The translations under genes were made by a program, and so were the position numbers. Under the pieces are notes generated by a model. That model searched no databases. It saw only the letters and a program-made list of their open reading frames with translations, and was not told the origin of the DNA. Positions 55,697 to 64,000 of a stretch of DNA of 64,000 nt are shown piece after piece (position 1 is the first letter of the stretch; every line of letters starts with the position of its first letter). The stretch is from Rufibacter roseolus (GTDB lineage Bacteria; Bacteroidota; Bacteroidia; Cytophagales; Hymenobacteraceae): contig NZ_JAFMSU010000001.1 of the NCBI RefSeq assembly GCF_017916365.1, forward strand, positions 1,550,001-1,614,000, read 5' to 3'.

Positions 55697-55733
55697 CGTT
55701 TTAAGCCTGCTTTCCTTAAAACGTGCGTAAAAC
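55697..55733. repeat. AGGCCTGTTTT palindrome family, decayed copy
   Basis: CGTTTTAAGCCTGCTTT and TTAAAACGTGCGTAAAAC, imperfect, between the divergent ABC gene and cysE. Confidence 0.5.
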
Positions 55734-55792
55734 AAGGTTGGTGCTATACTGTAAGAAACCAAAGGCACTGCGCATCTGCCTGCCAGCGGCTT

Positions 55793-55800
55793 TACCTTTG
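55793..55800 (+). promoter_or_regulatory. -7 promoter element of cysE
   Basis: TACCTTTG fits TAnnTTTG, 66 bases before the cysE ATG; no ideal -33. Confidence 0.4.
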
Positions 55801-55866
55801 CATCGCCTAAATGAAAGAGAGAAGGTTTTTGTTTCCCTTGGAGGTATAATTTCGTAGGTAGTTTTT

Positions 55867-56700
55867 ATGGAAGAATCATTTTTGAATCGGCTCTGGAGTC
55901 TCCATCAGCAGAACCAACTCCGGATACCCACCGGTCTGCTTTGCCAGTTCCTGAACCGGCTGTTGCAGATGCTTTTCCCGCCTCTGGCTGAGCAGCCTTT
56001 CAGGGATGCCGATGCGCTGGCCCAGGAAGCCACGTTTCTGGAGCAGGAACTGGAGTCTCTGCTGGAAGGCGTGCAGCACATCAGTGCGTTTCCGGCCCCT
56101 GAGACCGTCAGTCGTTTCATGACCCAGTTGCCCCATCTGCATGAGCGGCTCATTGCCGATGCCCAGTTTATTCTGCAGGAAGACCCGGCAGCCCGCCACA
56201 TTGAGGAGGTGATGCGCTCTTACCCTGGTTTCTACGGTATTGCCGTTTATCGCATCGCGCACCTGCTGTACCAGGAGGGAGTGCCGCTGCTGCCGCGCAT
56301 CTTAACCGAGTATGCCCACAGCCGCACCGGCATTGACATCCATCCCGGCGCCCAGATCGGGTTCCCTTTCTGCATTGACCACGGCACCGGTATTGTCATA
56401 GGCGAGACCACCACCATAGGCAAAAACGTGAAGCTGTACCAGGGCGTGACCTTGGGGGCCCTGAGCGTGGCCAAATACATGACCGACCTCAAGCGCCACC
56501 CCACCCTGGAAGACAACGTGATTATCTACGCCGGGGCCACCATTCTGGGCGGCAACACGGTGATAGGCGCGCACAGCATTATTGGGGGTAACGTTTGGCT
56601 CACCGAGAGCGTACCTGCGTATTCACGGTTATATCATCGGGCCCAGATCAAGGTAAGCCGGTCAGAAGCGCCGGAAGACATTCTTGATTTCTCAATTTAG
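55867..56700 (+). CDS. cysE: serine O-acetyltransferase
   Basis: Makes O-acetylserine from serine and acetyl-CoA, the carbon acceptor for cysteine. It has 277 residues: a helical N-terminal part, then the hexapeptide beta-helix (GIDIHPGAQIGFPFCIDHGTGIVIGE split over two coils; GKNVKLYQGVTLGAL; HPTLEDNVIIYAGATILGG). The active-site His lies in DHGTG. The C-terminus ends in DFSI, and a terminal Ile is the usual hook that docks into cysteine synthase. cysK follows 103 bases later. Confidence 0.94.
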   Translation: MEESFLNRLWSLHQQNQLRIPTGLLCQFLNRLLQMLFPPLAEQPFRDADALAQEATFLEQELESLLEGVQHISAFPAPETVSRFMTQLPHLHERLIADAQFILQEDPAARHIEEVMRSYPGFYGIAVYRIAHLLYQEGVPLLPRILTEYAHSRTGIDIHPGAQIGFPFCIDHGTGIVIGETTTIGKNVKLYQGVTLGALSVAKYMTDLKRHPTLEDNVIIYAGATILGGNTVIGAHSIIGGNVWLTESVPAYSRLYHRAQIKVSRSEAPEDILDFSI

Positions 56701-56732
56701 TTTTATCCCCTATGGGATTAATGAAATAATTT

Positions 56733-56740
56733 TACATTTG
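56733..56740 (+). promoter_or_regulatory. -7 promoter element of cysK
   Basis: TACATTTG fits TAnnTTTG between cysE and cysK, 63 bases before the ATG, suggesting that cysK also has its own promoter. Confidence 0.45.
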
Positions 56741-56803
56741 TACCAAGCCTTGGCTAAGGACTTTTGCCTGGGATTGGTACACTTATAACGTAAACCTTAC
56801 GAG

Positions 56804-57718
56804 ATGAAAGCAGAAAACATATTGCAGACCATCGGGGATACCCCCACCGTACGAATCAACAAGTTATTTGGCCCCGATGCTGAGGTTTGGATGAAACTGG
56901 AGCGTGCCAACCCCGGCGGAAGCATCAAAGACCGTATTGCCCTGTCCATGATTGAAGACGCAGAGCAACGCGGTTTGCTTAAGCCTCACAGCCATATCAT
57001 TGAGCCGACCTCGGGTAACACCGGAGTAGGGTTGGCCATGGTGGCTGCCGTAAAAGGCTACGAACTTACTTTGGTGATGCCAGAGTCTATGTCTATTGAA
57101 CGCCGCCGTTTAATGGCTGCCTACGGCGCCCACCTGGAACTGACCCCGCGCGAGAAAGGCATGAAAGGCGCCATTGAGCGCGCGAACGAACTGGCAAGCC
57201 AGAACGAGAACGCCTGGATTCCCATGCAATTCGATAACGACGCCAACACCCGCATCCACATAGAGACTACCGCGCAAGAAGTGCTGCGCGATTTCCCAGA
57301 TGGCTTTGACTACCTCATTACCGGCGTAGGAACCGGCGGCCACATCACCGGCGTAGGCAGGGTTCTGAAAGAGAGATTCCCTAACCTGAAAGTGTTTGCC
57401 GTAGAGCCCACCTTGTCTCCGGTGTTAAGCGGCGGCGCCCCTGGTCCGCACCCCATCCAGGGCGTAGGCGCAGGGTTCATCCCTAAGATCATGGACATGT
57501 CTGTGCTGGACGGCGTGATTCAGGTAGACCCTAAAGATGCGTTTGAGTATGCCCGCCGGGCGGCCAAAGAAGAAGGACTCTTTATTGGGGTATCCTCTGG
57601 TGGTTCGTTGGCAGCGGTAGCCCAGAAGCTGGCCGAGATTGAGCTGGGTGCCCGTATTCTCACCTTCTGCTATGACACCGGCGAGCGTTACCTGTCAGTG
57701 GAAGGTTTGTTTGTGTAA
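56804..57718 (+). CDS. cysK: cysteine synthase A
   Basis: PLP enzyme making cysteine from O-acetylserine and sulfide. It has 304 residues. Lys42 (GGSIKDRI) binds PLP, TSGNTG (69-74) is the substrate loop, [12 protein letters not shown] the phosphate loop, and YDTGERYLS the end of the fold. It probably forms the cysteine synthase complex with CysE, encoded next door. Ends at a strong terminator. Confidence 0.95.
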   Translation: MKAENILQTIGDTPTVRINKLFGPDAEVWMKLERANPGGSIKDRIALSMIEDAEQRGLLKPHSHIIEPTSGNTGVGLAMVAAVKGYELTLVMPESMSIERRRLMAAYGAHLELTPREKGMKGAIERANELASQNENAWIPMQFDNDANTRIHIETTAQEVLRDFPDGFDYLITGVGTGGHITGVGRVLKERFPNLKVFAVEPTLSPVLSGGAPGPHPIQGVGAGFIPKIMDMSVLDGVIQVDPKDAFEYARRAAKEEGLFIGVSSGGSLAAVAQKLAEIELGARILTFCYDTGERYLSVEGLFV

Positions 57719-57734
57719 CTAACCTTTGCCTATA

Positions 57735-57776
57735 AAAACAAAGCCGCTCCTGCTATTACAGGAGCGGCTTTGTTTT
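57735..57776 (+). terminator. cysK terminator (part of a duplicated unit)
   Basis: An 18-bp perfect stem, AAAACAAAGCCGCTCCTG with its complement, 6-base loop. The same hairpin, with a different loop, is at 59998-60038. Confidence 0.9.
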
Positions 57777-57807
57777 AGGCCTGTTTTCTTAAAAACAGCA
57801 CCTAAAC
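57772..57807. repeat. AGGCCTGTTTT palindrome family, fused to the cysK terminator
   Basis: GTTTTAGGCCTGTTTT and AAAACAGCACCTAAAC with a small indel. The join with the preceding terminator is repeated at 60035. Confidence 0.75.
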
Positions 57808-57944
57808 ATGAAATACAAAGTGCCTGATTTTAGATTCCTGTATTCCCAAAAAGGGCCTTTTTGAATAAATCGGAAATACTTCTGCCTATACTTGACGGGA
57901 TCTCAGACTTGGTTATGTAAGGAAAATCTGATGGGGGCTTTACC

Positions 57945-57982
57945 CGTTTTAAACCTGTTTTATTAAAACTGCAGTAAAAACG
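57945..57982. repeat. AGGCCTGTTTT palindrome family, decayed copy
   Basis: CGTTTTAAACCTGTTTTA and TAAAACTGCAGTAAAAACG, imperfect, just beyond the 3' end of the DUF2927 gene. Confidence 0.5.
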
Positions 57983-58005
57983 TAAGTGAAGATGATAGCC
58001 TAGGG

Positions 58006-58713
58006 TTAACGTTTTTCATCCAGCAGGATTTCTTCCAGTACGGCTTCTGCCTGACTTTGGTCTAAACCGATTTGCATTCTTGGGTGGTATAGAAGCCGTA
58101 TCAATTCCTTGTCAATGGGGGTGTAACTGGTGTTGAGTTCTAAACCTGAGGTGAAAACACTTTCCGGGTAAGTAGGTGATAAATCTGCCAAACCTATAGA
58201 TGCCGTTAAGTTGTATAATAGCCAGGTTTTTTGCTCCTGGGCGTTTGCCCTAAATGTATCCAAAAACATATGGGCATGGTTTATGGCCTGATCCCCTTCC
58301 CAGTACACATTGAAATAACCAAGACTGATAACCCTACCCATGGTAGGGTATCTGGCGGCATAGCCTGCTACCGTGCCAAAGTAAATGTAGGCATTTGATT
58401 GAGCCGAGTCCGTGACAATTTCAATGGAGAAACCATCGGTGGCCAGACCATTTATTTCCTGCCTTATTTTATTCAGATCACTTAAATTCTCCGCGCTTGG
58501 ATTCCCTCCGATGAATAGCCGCATGTCAGAGTTCCATTTCCGGGTCATCTCGCTTCCACCGCCATTTTGATAGCCAAAGGCGATCTCTTTAAAGTAAGCA
58601 ATGACATCTCGGTCAGCCTGGGTTAATTCCGGGGTAGATTCTTCCTCGTCTGTGGTAATGCAACCGGTCAGTAAAATCAGAAATGCAATAAAAAGGGTGT
58701 AGAGTTTCTTCAT
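58006..58713 (-). CDS. DUF2927-like lipoprotein
   Basis: A 235-residue lipoprotein; the signal ends in LLTGC (Cys18). The mature part follows the DUF2927 pattern as I know it: FKEIAFG near the start, RKWNSDMRLFIGG, IRQEINGL, and RLLYHPRMQIGLDQSQAEAVLEEIL at the end. Some members are thought to be metal-dependent, but none has a proven role that I can name. It stands alone. Confidence 0.75.
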   Translation of the reverse strand: MKKLYTLFIAFLILLTGCITTDEEESTPELTQADRDVIAYFKEIAFGYQNGGGSEMTRKWNSDMRLFIGGNPSAENLSDLNKIRQEINGLATDGFSIEIVTDSAQSNAYIYFGTVAGYAARYPTMGRVISLGYFNVYWEGDQAINHAHMFLDTFRANAQEQKTWLLYNLTASIGLADLSPTYPESVFTSGLELNTSYTPIDKELIRLLYHPRMQIGLDQSQAEAVLEEILLDEKR

Positions 58714-58960
58714 GGTTGTTGTAGATAATGATCCATTTTATGCCCAATTGGCTCGGATTTAAAATTTTAGTGGTTTTGGATTTCTGATTCCCTTCCTGTA
58801 TTGTAAACCTCCTCTACCCGCACGGATATTTAAAGGCTCTATTGGCCTTTTACAGATTTTGTACCTTCAAACCTTTGAGGGAGTAGACTGTAGAGGGGTT
58901 TTTCGCCTGGTTTGGGGGTGTGGGGCACGCGTGATAGTTGAAGAAATAAGCTCCAGGGGT

Positions 58961-59815
58961 TTAGAAAGCAATGCCCAAACTGAAGCCAAGGCCACGGATT
59001 CCGGCAAAAGGCGTGTTCCCTTTGACGGTTACCCCATTGTCGGTTACGGTGGCCTCTACTTTTGAACTGCCTATCATATAATCGTTGATAGATTCTATCT
59101 CCTCCTCTAAGTCTCTTTGTTCTTCCGGGGTCATGGCGCTGAGGTTGGCCGTGCCCGTTAAATTCATTTTCATTTTCCCGAAGTGCCCTCCTACGATGTA
59201 CCAGTCAAACGCTATCCTTTTGGCGATCAGCCATTGGGAGCCTACCATCAGTCCACCCCCAAAGCCTTGTACATTTCCATCTATCGGAATGATGTACGTG
59301 TTGGAATTGGCCTCATATTCATGTGTATAGGTAGCATCAAGGTTCATGTAGCGCCCATACAAAGACAGGTATAAACCCCTTGCCCCGGGCTTCTTGCCAG
59401 AATAGAACCTGATCTCACCGGTATAGGTTTTGTCCGCGACAGTGGAGTTGGTGAGATAGTCTCTTATGTCATCGTCTTCGTCTATGAATTCATCCAGGGC
59501 TTTCTCCACCAGGAAAATAGAGGAGATGTTTGTTTTGGGTATAAAACTGTAGCCACCCACAAACGTTATCTTGCGGGTCAAAGAGCGTTCATAGCTAAGG
59601 TTATAGCTATTCAGGACCAGAGAGGATAAGTTGATTTTGACTATGTTTTTCCTGAAGACCTCTTCTTTGCCTTTACTGTTCAAGCCCGGGCTGTTTTGTT
59701 TCCCTGGTGCCGGGGAAGCAAGTTTCAAGCTGTCTGGTTGGTATTTTGTGGAGTCAGTCTGCCCGAAGCAACGGAATATGGTAAGTAATAGAACAAGAGT
59801 TAAGGATAATTTCAT
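58961..59815 (-). CDS. outer-membrane beta-barrel protein, DUF3575-like
   Basis: A 284-residue exported protein: signal peptide (ends about FGQ), a polar segment (20-55), then alternating beta-strands of a small barrel (NIVKINLSSLVLNSYNLSYERSL, GGYSFIPKTNIS, GLYLSLYGRYMNLDATYTHEY, GLGFSLGIAF). The last residue is Phe, as in outer-membrane proteins. An acidic loop (EKALDEFIDEDDDIRDYL) is inserted near residue 105-120. The ATG at 59815 fits the signal peptide; one at 59842 is less likely. Confidence 0.78.
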   Translation of the reverse strand: MKLSLTLVLLLTIFRCFGQTDSTKYQPDSLKLASPAPGKQNSPGLNSKGKEEVFRKNIVKINLSSLVLNSYNLSYERSLTRKITFVGGYSFIPKTNISSIFLVEKALDEFIDEDDDIRDYLTNSTVADKTYTGEIRFYSGKKPGARGLYLSLYGRYMNLDATYTHEYEANSNTYIIPIDGNVQGFGGGLMVGSQWLIAKRIAFDWYIVGGHFGKMKMNLTGTANLSAMTPEEQRDLEEEIESINDYMIGSSKVEATVTDNGVTVKGNTPFAGIRGLGFSLGIAF

Positions 59816-59997
59816 ATAATTTTGGTTATAGAATTTATCCAAAGGTGCCTGTTAATGCTTGTTATAGCAATACTTACAAGTAGGTATTATATTAATTTTA
59901 TAAATTTTTGTAATAAATAAGGTTGAGTTGTGTTTGCTGCTTGATTCACCTAACCATAAATTATACTTCTGATAATCTGAGATCTAGACCACGATAT

Positions 59998-60038
59998 AAA
60001 ACAAAGCCGCTCCTGTTATGACAGGAGCGGCTTTGTTT
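59998..60038 (-). terminator. terminator, second copy of the cysK-type hairpin
   Basis: AAAACAAAGCCGCTCCTG with loop TTATGA and its complement; nearly the same as 57735-57776. Here it lies downstream of the minus-strand small gene 60422-60153. Confidence 0.85.
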
Positions 60039-60070
60039 AGGGGCTGTTTTCTTAAAAACAGCCCCTAAAC
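60035..60070. repeat. AGGCCTGTTTT palindrome family, perfect 16-bp stem
   Basis: GTTTAGGGGCTGTTTT and AAAACAGCCCCTAAAC pair perfectly. It is fused to the preceding terminator exactly as at 57772. Confidence 0.85.
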
Positions 60071-60152
60071 GGAAAATTCTTCAAAGGGTGCTTTCGTTTA
60101 GAACCTGAATTGGGAAGGTCCAGAGGGTTAGTTCTGAAACGCCTACCAATCA

Positions 60153-60422
60153 TTAAGAATTCTGGTCAGTTCCTGAGGACGTCTGATCAGATCCTGAGGT
60201 GGCAGTTGATTGGCCTGTCAACCCTTGCACAGAGTTGGTAACAGTATCCAGAAGGGCACGCCGTTTCCCTTTACCAATGGCTGAAAGGGCTATGCCCACG
60301 CCTGCGGCTCCCAGCAGGGAATACAGCACCTTTTTATTCTTCACCAGGCTCTGCACTCCGGTTAAAAGAGACTTATCCTTTTTGACTTTGTTCTTCTTGG
60401 TCTTGTTCTTATTCTTTGACAT
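60153..60422 (-). CDS. small Lys-rich protein with one hydrophobic segment, paralogue 1
   Basis: An 89-residue protein: strongly basic N-terminus (KNKNKTKKNKVKKDK), a helix with VLYSLLGAAGVGIALSAIGKGKRR (28-51), and a Ser/Thr/Asp/Gln tail. Its order (Lys-rich, LL.A.GA.G.G.AL..AIG, then a T..V..L block) is the same as in the gene at 60580-60897, so they look like tandem paralogues. No family recognised; membrane or nucleoid association is possible. Confidence 0.7.
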   Translation of the reverse strand: MSKNKNKTKKNKVKKDKSLLTGVQSLVKNKKVLYSLLGAAGVGIALSAIGKGKRRALLDTVTNSVQGLTGQSTATSGSDQTSSGTDQNS

Positions 60423-60579
60423 GGCGGTAAGGTTTGAATTTAATGGATCAAAGTGAATGGGTTAATACGATAATTACATGTGGTTAACCCTTAGTATGCA
60501 CCTACGCCACCCACGTCTTTTGGTTTTTACCGGCCAGCGAATTGCCGAAGAAGCACGTTTCTTTCCCTGGCTTTTATGA

Positions 60580-60897
60580 TTACTTTTCGTCGTCTGAAGA
60601 GCCGTTGTCTGGGGCAATGGTGAGGGGAGGAGGGTTGTTCCCTTTTAATTTCTTTTTCTTTTTAGAAGGTTTCTTTTCCTTGACCTCTTCGGGTTGATGA
60701 TGAGCCAAATGCTTGACCACGGCCGTGATCCCGTCCACCAGATTCCCCGCCCTGTCCGGACCTATCGCCCTGGCCAGAGCAACCCCAGCCCCCACTGCGC
60801 CAACCAGAGCGAGTAAAACCCGGTTATCGCTTATAAACGGCTTTACCGCTTTGTAAAAGGTCTGGTGTTTGGTTCCTTTTTTCTTATTCTTGGCCAT
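60580..60897 (-). CDS. small Lys-rich protein with one hydrophobic segment, paralogue 2
   Basis: A 105-residue protein: MAKNKKKGTKHQ, hydrophobic VLLALVGAVGAGVALARAIG (27-46), DRAGNLVDGITAVVKHL, then a Lys-rich stretch (KEKKPSKKKKKLK) and an acidic end. Compare paralogue 1 downstream. The ATG at 60897 matches paralogue 1's start; the frame runs 54 bases further. The two are 157 bases apart on the same strand and follow a glycosyltransferase gene. Confidence 0.7.
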   Translation of the reverse strand: MAKNKKKGTKHQTFYKAVKPFISDNRVLLALVGAVGAGVALARAIGPDRAGNLVDGITAVVKHLAHHQPEEVKEKKPSKKKKKLKGNNPPPLTIAPDNGSSDDEK

Positions 60898-60983
60898 AGT
60901 CTTTTCTAAAAAGAATCTGAAAGTAGTGGGATTCTGGAAGAGGACATTCAATACCTCCTTCCTGCCTTCTCTACGTGTCCTCT

Positions 60984-61020
60984 AGTTCTGGGTTCTTTTC
61001 TTGAAAACAGCCTTAAAACG
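60984..61020. repeat. AGGCCTGTTTT palindrome family, half copy
   Basis: TTCTTTTCTTGAAAACAGCCTTAAAACG keeps mainly the right arm. Confidence 0.4.
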
Positions 61021-61065
61021 CACCCTCAGTCAGTACCTCATTTAACCCGGCTAAGACTTTGTCCA

Positions 61066-62208
61066 TTATCGTTGCTTTTTGAGCTCCTTCAAGGGGTAGA
61101 AGCTGTCGCGCCAGTAGATGCCGCCCTGCCGGATGGTCTTCACCGCCGATGCAATCAGGATGTAGACCATCACTGCGCCCGCGAAGGGAATAATAAGGGC
61201 ATGCCATCCTTTGCTATGGATGCCGCTTTTGAACTGCATGAGCAGCACCTGGGATAGAAGCAGCACCACAGCCAGCAACTGCCCTGTTGTTCCCTCCAGC
61301 AAAAGCAAAGGAAGGGGAAGCACGAAGACCAGAAGTGTAGCCAGGGCCATACCCAAGGCGGTAGGAAAATGGTAGTTTGCCACCGAGAACGTGTTTTTCA
61401 TTAGGCCCCGCACAAACTCCTGAAGGCTGGTATACCACTGTAAGGAGATTTCCTTATTACCATATACCACATCCTGCCTGAAACCCGCTGCTTTGATTTG
61501 TTCACCCAGTTTCAGGTCATCATCCGGCCGAAGCGAGAAAGCCTTGTGGGTACCCGCCTGTTCGTAGGCGGCCCGTTTGACCAGGTTGAAAGCACCTATT
61601 CCAATAGATGCATCAGATTTGGGGTTACGCACTTCCCAGGGCCTCTGCCGAAGTTCCAGCATGATGGCAAACGTGCTCATTACGCTTCTGAACAAGCCAG
61701 ACGGAGAAGTGATCTCGGGCATGACGGTGAGGTGGTCTAGACGATGGTCCTCCACGTATTGCATCGCTTTTCTTAAGGCTTGCCGGCCGTACATCACGTC
61801 GGCATCGGTGAACAGCATCCATTTCTCTGTAGTATGCAGGTACCCCTGGTACAAAGCGTGGTTTTTTCCTAGCCAGCCCGCCGGGAGCTCCGTCACCGTC
61901 CTCACTGATATAGCCGGATTTGCCTTTACCATTTTCTCCAGGATCTGCGGGGTACGATCCGTAGACCGGTCATTGATGACCAGGATTCTGGCCTGGGGAT
62001 AATCAACTTGACAGATGCTGGCCAAGGCCTGTTCCAACTCTGCCTCCTCATCTTTGACGGCCACAACAATAGCCACCTGCGGCTCCGGTGAACCCGCTTG
62101 CGGCGAGACGTTCTTCAGGTACTTTACCCTGCGGCTATTGACAAGTAAGTAGATACTCGCGCAAACCCACGCAAAAGTGATCAGCAACGCATAGCCGGTG
62201 AGTAACAT
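61066..62208 (-). CDS. family 2 glycosyltransferase, membrane-bound (hopanoid/carotenoid-type)
   Basis: A 380-residue protein: one N-terminal helix, GT2 domain (VAIVVAVKDEEAELEQAL, ILVINDRSTDRTPQIL, LFTDADV as the DxD), then three or four C-terminal helices. GWLGKNHALYQGY and RPDDDLKLGEQIKAAGFRQDVVYG recall the HpnB/CrtQ-like group that glycosylates hopanoid or carotenoid lipids. No terpenoid genes are next to it, so the acceptor is open. Confidence 0.85.
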   Translation of the reverse strand: MLLTGYALLITFAWVCASIYLLVNSRRVKYLKNVSPQAGSPEPQVAIVVAVKDEEAELEQALASICQVDYPQARILVINDRSTDRTPQILEKMVKANPAISVRTVTELPAGWLGKNHALYQGYLHTTEKWMLFTDADVMYGRQALRKAMQYVEDHRLDHLTVMPEITSPSGLFRSVMSTFAIMLELRQRPWEVRNPKSDASIGIGAFNLVKRAAYEQAGTHKAFSLRPDDDLKLGEQIKAAGFRQDVVYGNKEISLQWYTSLQEFVRGLMKNTFSVANYHFPTALGMALATLLVFVLPLPLLLLEGTTGQLLAVVLLLSQVLLMQFKSGIHSKGWHALIIPFAGAVMVYILIASAVKTIRQGGIYWRDSFYPLKELKKQR

Positions 62209-62321
62209 AATGCAGTGTTTGGTTTGGCCTGTATTTACTTAGAATAAGCAGAAAACGGTACTATTGTTCGGCAGGGTTCCAGAAAAAGTCATTTAGGAAC
62301 CTTAGTATATGAGCACAAAAA

Positions 62322-62351
62322 AAGCGGCACTTACTTTTGTAAGTGCCGCTT
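62322..62351 (-). terminator. terminator of tRNA-Ala
   Basis: AAGCGGCACTTAC and its complement form a perfect 13-bp stem with a TTTT loop, followed by a T-run on the minus strand. Confidence 0.9.
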
Positions 62352-62358
62352 CAGAGAG

Positions 62359-62432
<74 letters not shown>

Positions 62433-62444
62433 GTTTTGATGTTA

Positions 62445-62474
62445 CAAAAGTAATAGCCTTTCTGATAACTACAA
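62445..62474 (-). promoter_or_regulatory. promoter of tRNA-Ala
   Basis: On the minus strand TTG (62474-62472), 19 bases, TACTTTTG (62452-62445): an exact -33/-7 match, 12 bases before the tRNA. Confidence 0.8.
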
Positions 62475-62599
62475 AATCTTTTCGGCGCATTTCTTCATTT
62501 TGCTTTCCGTTAAACAGCTTATTTGAAGCTATGTCAGAGGTAAATGGCTGACTTGATTAAACTTATGTAACGATAAAAATTGGTTCAGATAGGCAGAAA

Positions 62600-62632
62600 A
62601 AAATCGGGCGAAATGTGTTTTCGCCCGATTTT
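62600..62632 (-). terminator. terminator of the TonB-dependent receptor gene
   Basis: AAAATCGGGCGAAA and its complement form a perfect 14-bp stem, loop TGTGT, 22 bases after the stop; U-rich on the minus strand. Confidence 0.9.
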
Positions 62633-62654
62633 CTGAAAAAGAGGTTAGAAACGT

Positions 62655-64000
62655 TTACTGGAAAAGGTAACGTACCCCAAGCTGCCCTTGCCATCTGGAA
62701 GAGAAGGTAGTAGTCCAGACATCGCCAGTGGGGTTGTTGAAGGTGAAAAGTGGCCGGTTATTCTCATCGCGGCGGCTGAACCTCACCAGCTCAACAGCGG
62801 CGTTGTTCACGAAGTAGTTACGTCCCCAATCCTCGTTAAACAGGTTACCCACGTTGAAGACATCCAGGGTTAGCTGCAGGGTGTGGTTTTTCCCTCCCAG
62901 GTTGGCGAAGATATCCTGCGCCAAACGGAGGTCCACACGGTGGGTCCAAGGTGTGCGGGCGCCGTTCCGCTCAGCATACTGGCCCCGGCGGGTTTTTAGG
63001 TAATCATCATTCTCAATAAAGGCATTCAGGTCTGCCCACTGCTGGGCTGCGGTGCGCGTTACGGCACCGGAACTACTAGTGATATCAATAAGCCCGCTTT
63101 CTTCAATAGTGCGCGGAACGTAAAGCAAATCATTGGCGTTGCTGCCGTCATTGTTTATATCACCCGCGTAGAGATAGGTGAAAGGCGTGCCTGATTGGCC
63201 TTCGTAGAACAAGGATAAGGTGGTGGAGAAGTTGTTCAGCCATTTAAACGTGTAGCCCCCGGAGGAAATAACCCGGTGCCGGATATCGAAGCGGGAGTAG
63301 GAAAGCTCAGGGTCGTTAGGGTTTCGGTATACCTGGTTGAACTGCCAGTTAGACCGGGCGGTGCTGCTGGCCCCGGAGTTCACGTCCTCAGATTTTCCGT
63401 AGGTGTACGCCACCATAGTGTTGAGGCCCATGTTGAAGTTTTTCTGCAACTGACCAGTCAAGGTGTAGGTATAACCGCGGTTGGTGTTATCCAGCAAAAT
63501 CACGTTGGTGAAAGAAGAGGAAACCCGCCCCGATGAATATAGCGCCCGGTTGTCTGGACCACTCAAGGTACCGACAGGGGAGAGCAGGTTGATATCGCGG
63601 TACACAATGTCATTCATGGTTTTGGAGTAGATACCTTCCACGGTGGCAATGATGCCCAACGGAAGCGTATAGTCCACGGCCAGGTTGGTTCTGAAGGTCT
63701 GTGGGATTTTGAAGTCTTCGGAAATCAGGTTGATCTCCGTGGTGCTCACGGCTGGGCCCAGGTTCCGGACTTGGCTGATGTCGGTTACAAACCGGTTTGG
63801 CGCGGTCTGGTTTCGTAATTGAAGCGAGCTGAAAGTGATCCCGTTGTTCACAAATTGGTTAGACAGCCACACAAACGGCACCCTACCCGTGAAGATACCG
63901 GTACCGCCCCGCACCTGTATGGTTTTGTCTCCGCGCACGTCCCAGTTGAAGCCCAGGCGCGGGGCCCACAGAAGCTGCCCGCTGGGCGTTACGTCTGTCT
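62655..64000 (-). CDS. TonB-dependent receptor, C-terminal part (5' end outside window)
   Basis: About 448 residues of a large outer-membrane receptor; the frame is open through the right edge (WAPRLGFNWDVRGDKTIQVRGG split by the GTG at 63938, which is not a start). Beta-barrel features include GGTGIFTGRVPFVWLSNQF, LTGQLQKNFNMGLNTMVAYTYGKSED, DIRHRVISSGGYTFKW, LFYEGQSGTPFTYLYAGDINNDGSN and a C-terminal Tyr/Leu/Phe/Gln. The wording is that of receptors with an N-terminal carboxypeptidase-like domain rather than SusC. Ligand unknown. Confidence 0.93.
   Translation of the reverse strand, partial: TDVTPSGQLLWAPRLGFNWDVRGDKTIQVRGGTGIFTGRVPFVWLSNQFVNNGITFSSLQLRNQTAPNRFVTDISQVRNLGPAVSTTEINLISEDFKIPQTFRTNLAVDYTLPLGIIATVEGIYSKTMNDIVYRDINLLSPVGTLSGPDNRALYSSGRVSSSFTNVILLDNTNRGYTYTLTGQLQKNFNMGLNTMVAYTYGKSEDVNSGASSTARSNWQFNQVYRNPNDPELSYSRFDIRHRVISSGGYTFKWLNNFSTTLSLFYEGQSGTPFTYLYAGDINNDGSNANDLLYVPRTIEESGLIDITSSSGAVTRTAAQQWADLNAFIENDDYLKTRRGQYAERNGARTPWTHRVDLRLAQDIFANLGGKNHTLQLTLDVFNVGNLFNEDWGRNYFVNNAAVELVRFSRRDENNRPLFTFNNPTGDVWTTTFSSRWQGQLGVRYLFQ

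Larger units (their letters stand above)
59816..60152. other. non-coding gap with duplicated terminator unit
   Basis: AT-rich (59816-59990), then the duplicated terminator plus palindrome at 59998-60070. No gene. Confidence 0.5.

Overview
The window reads as chromosomal DNA of a Bacteroidota bacterium, most likely Cytophagales of the Hymenobacteraceae type (Rufibacter, Nibribacter or Pontibacter relatives). This placement is inferred. The evidence is three good promoters of the Bacteroidota form TTG-N19-TAnnTTTG, scarce Shine-Dalgarno sequences, a protein with a type IX secretion C-terminal domain, a TonB-dependent receptor, an atpDC pair apart from the other ATP synthase genes, and intergenic DNA full of short palindromic repeats. 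I see no phage, plasmid, transposase, CRISPR array or rRNA. About fifty protein genes and two tRNA genes are packed on both strands.

Layout. 1-8.2 kb is a sulfur and methionine block: the end of cysJ, cysI, a siroheme-synthase/TauE-type fusion, metX (minus strand), an OsmC protein and metZ. 8.5-17.7 kb holds a polysaccharide deacetylase lipoprotein, a cold-shock protein, a YdgJ-like oxidoreductase, an OmpA-family protein, typA, and a DUF3050 protein followed by two small genes. 18.5-30.2 kb has metG, a TonB-C protein, a glycosyltransferase, a quinone oxidoreductase, a lactonase, tandem MFS paralogues, pth and a second Cys/Met PLP enzyme. 30.4-39.4 kb has atpDC, a T9SS cargo protein, purL, tRNA-Gln, prs and rplY. 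39.6-49.5 kb has a three-gene cassette resembling Campylobacter pglC-pglD-pglE, then ispE, an EamA transporter, an LptF/G permease, tgt, a GT2 gene overlapping a sigma-factor gene, and rsmG. 49.5-57.7 kb has a DUF5713-like secreted protein, a HEAT-repeat/cyclophilin lipoprotein, an MFS transporter, an ABC exporter, cysE and cysK. 58-64 kb has lipoprotein and outer-membrane genes, two small Lys-rich paralogues, a glycosyltransferase, tRNA-Ala and the C-terminal part of a TonB-dependent receptor that runs off the window.

How the genes fit together. CysJI reduces sulfite to sulfide, and the fusion protein makes or regulates siroheme and probably moves a sulfur anion. CysE and CysK fix sulfide into cysteine. 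MetX and MetZ allow direct sulfhydrylation to homocysteine, and the enzyme at 29-30 kb gives a transsulfuration route.

The most unusual content lies between the genes. A hairpin with the core AGGCCTGTTTT...AAAACAGGCCT, in about 20-25 intact or decayed copies, occupies a large share of the intergenic gaps. At least six other palindromic or inverted-repeat families share those gaps. Some touch translation starts, one forms the end of a protein, and one sits between atpD and atpC.
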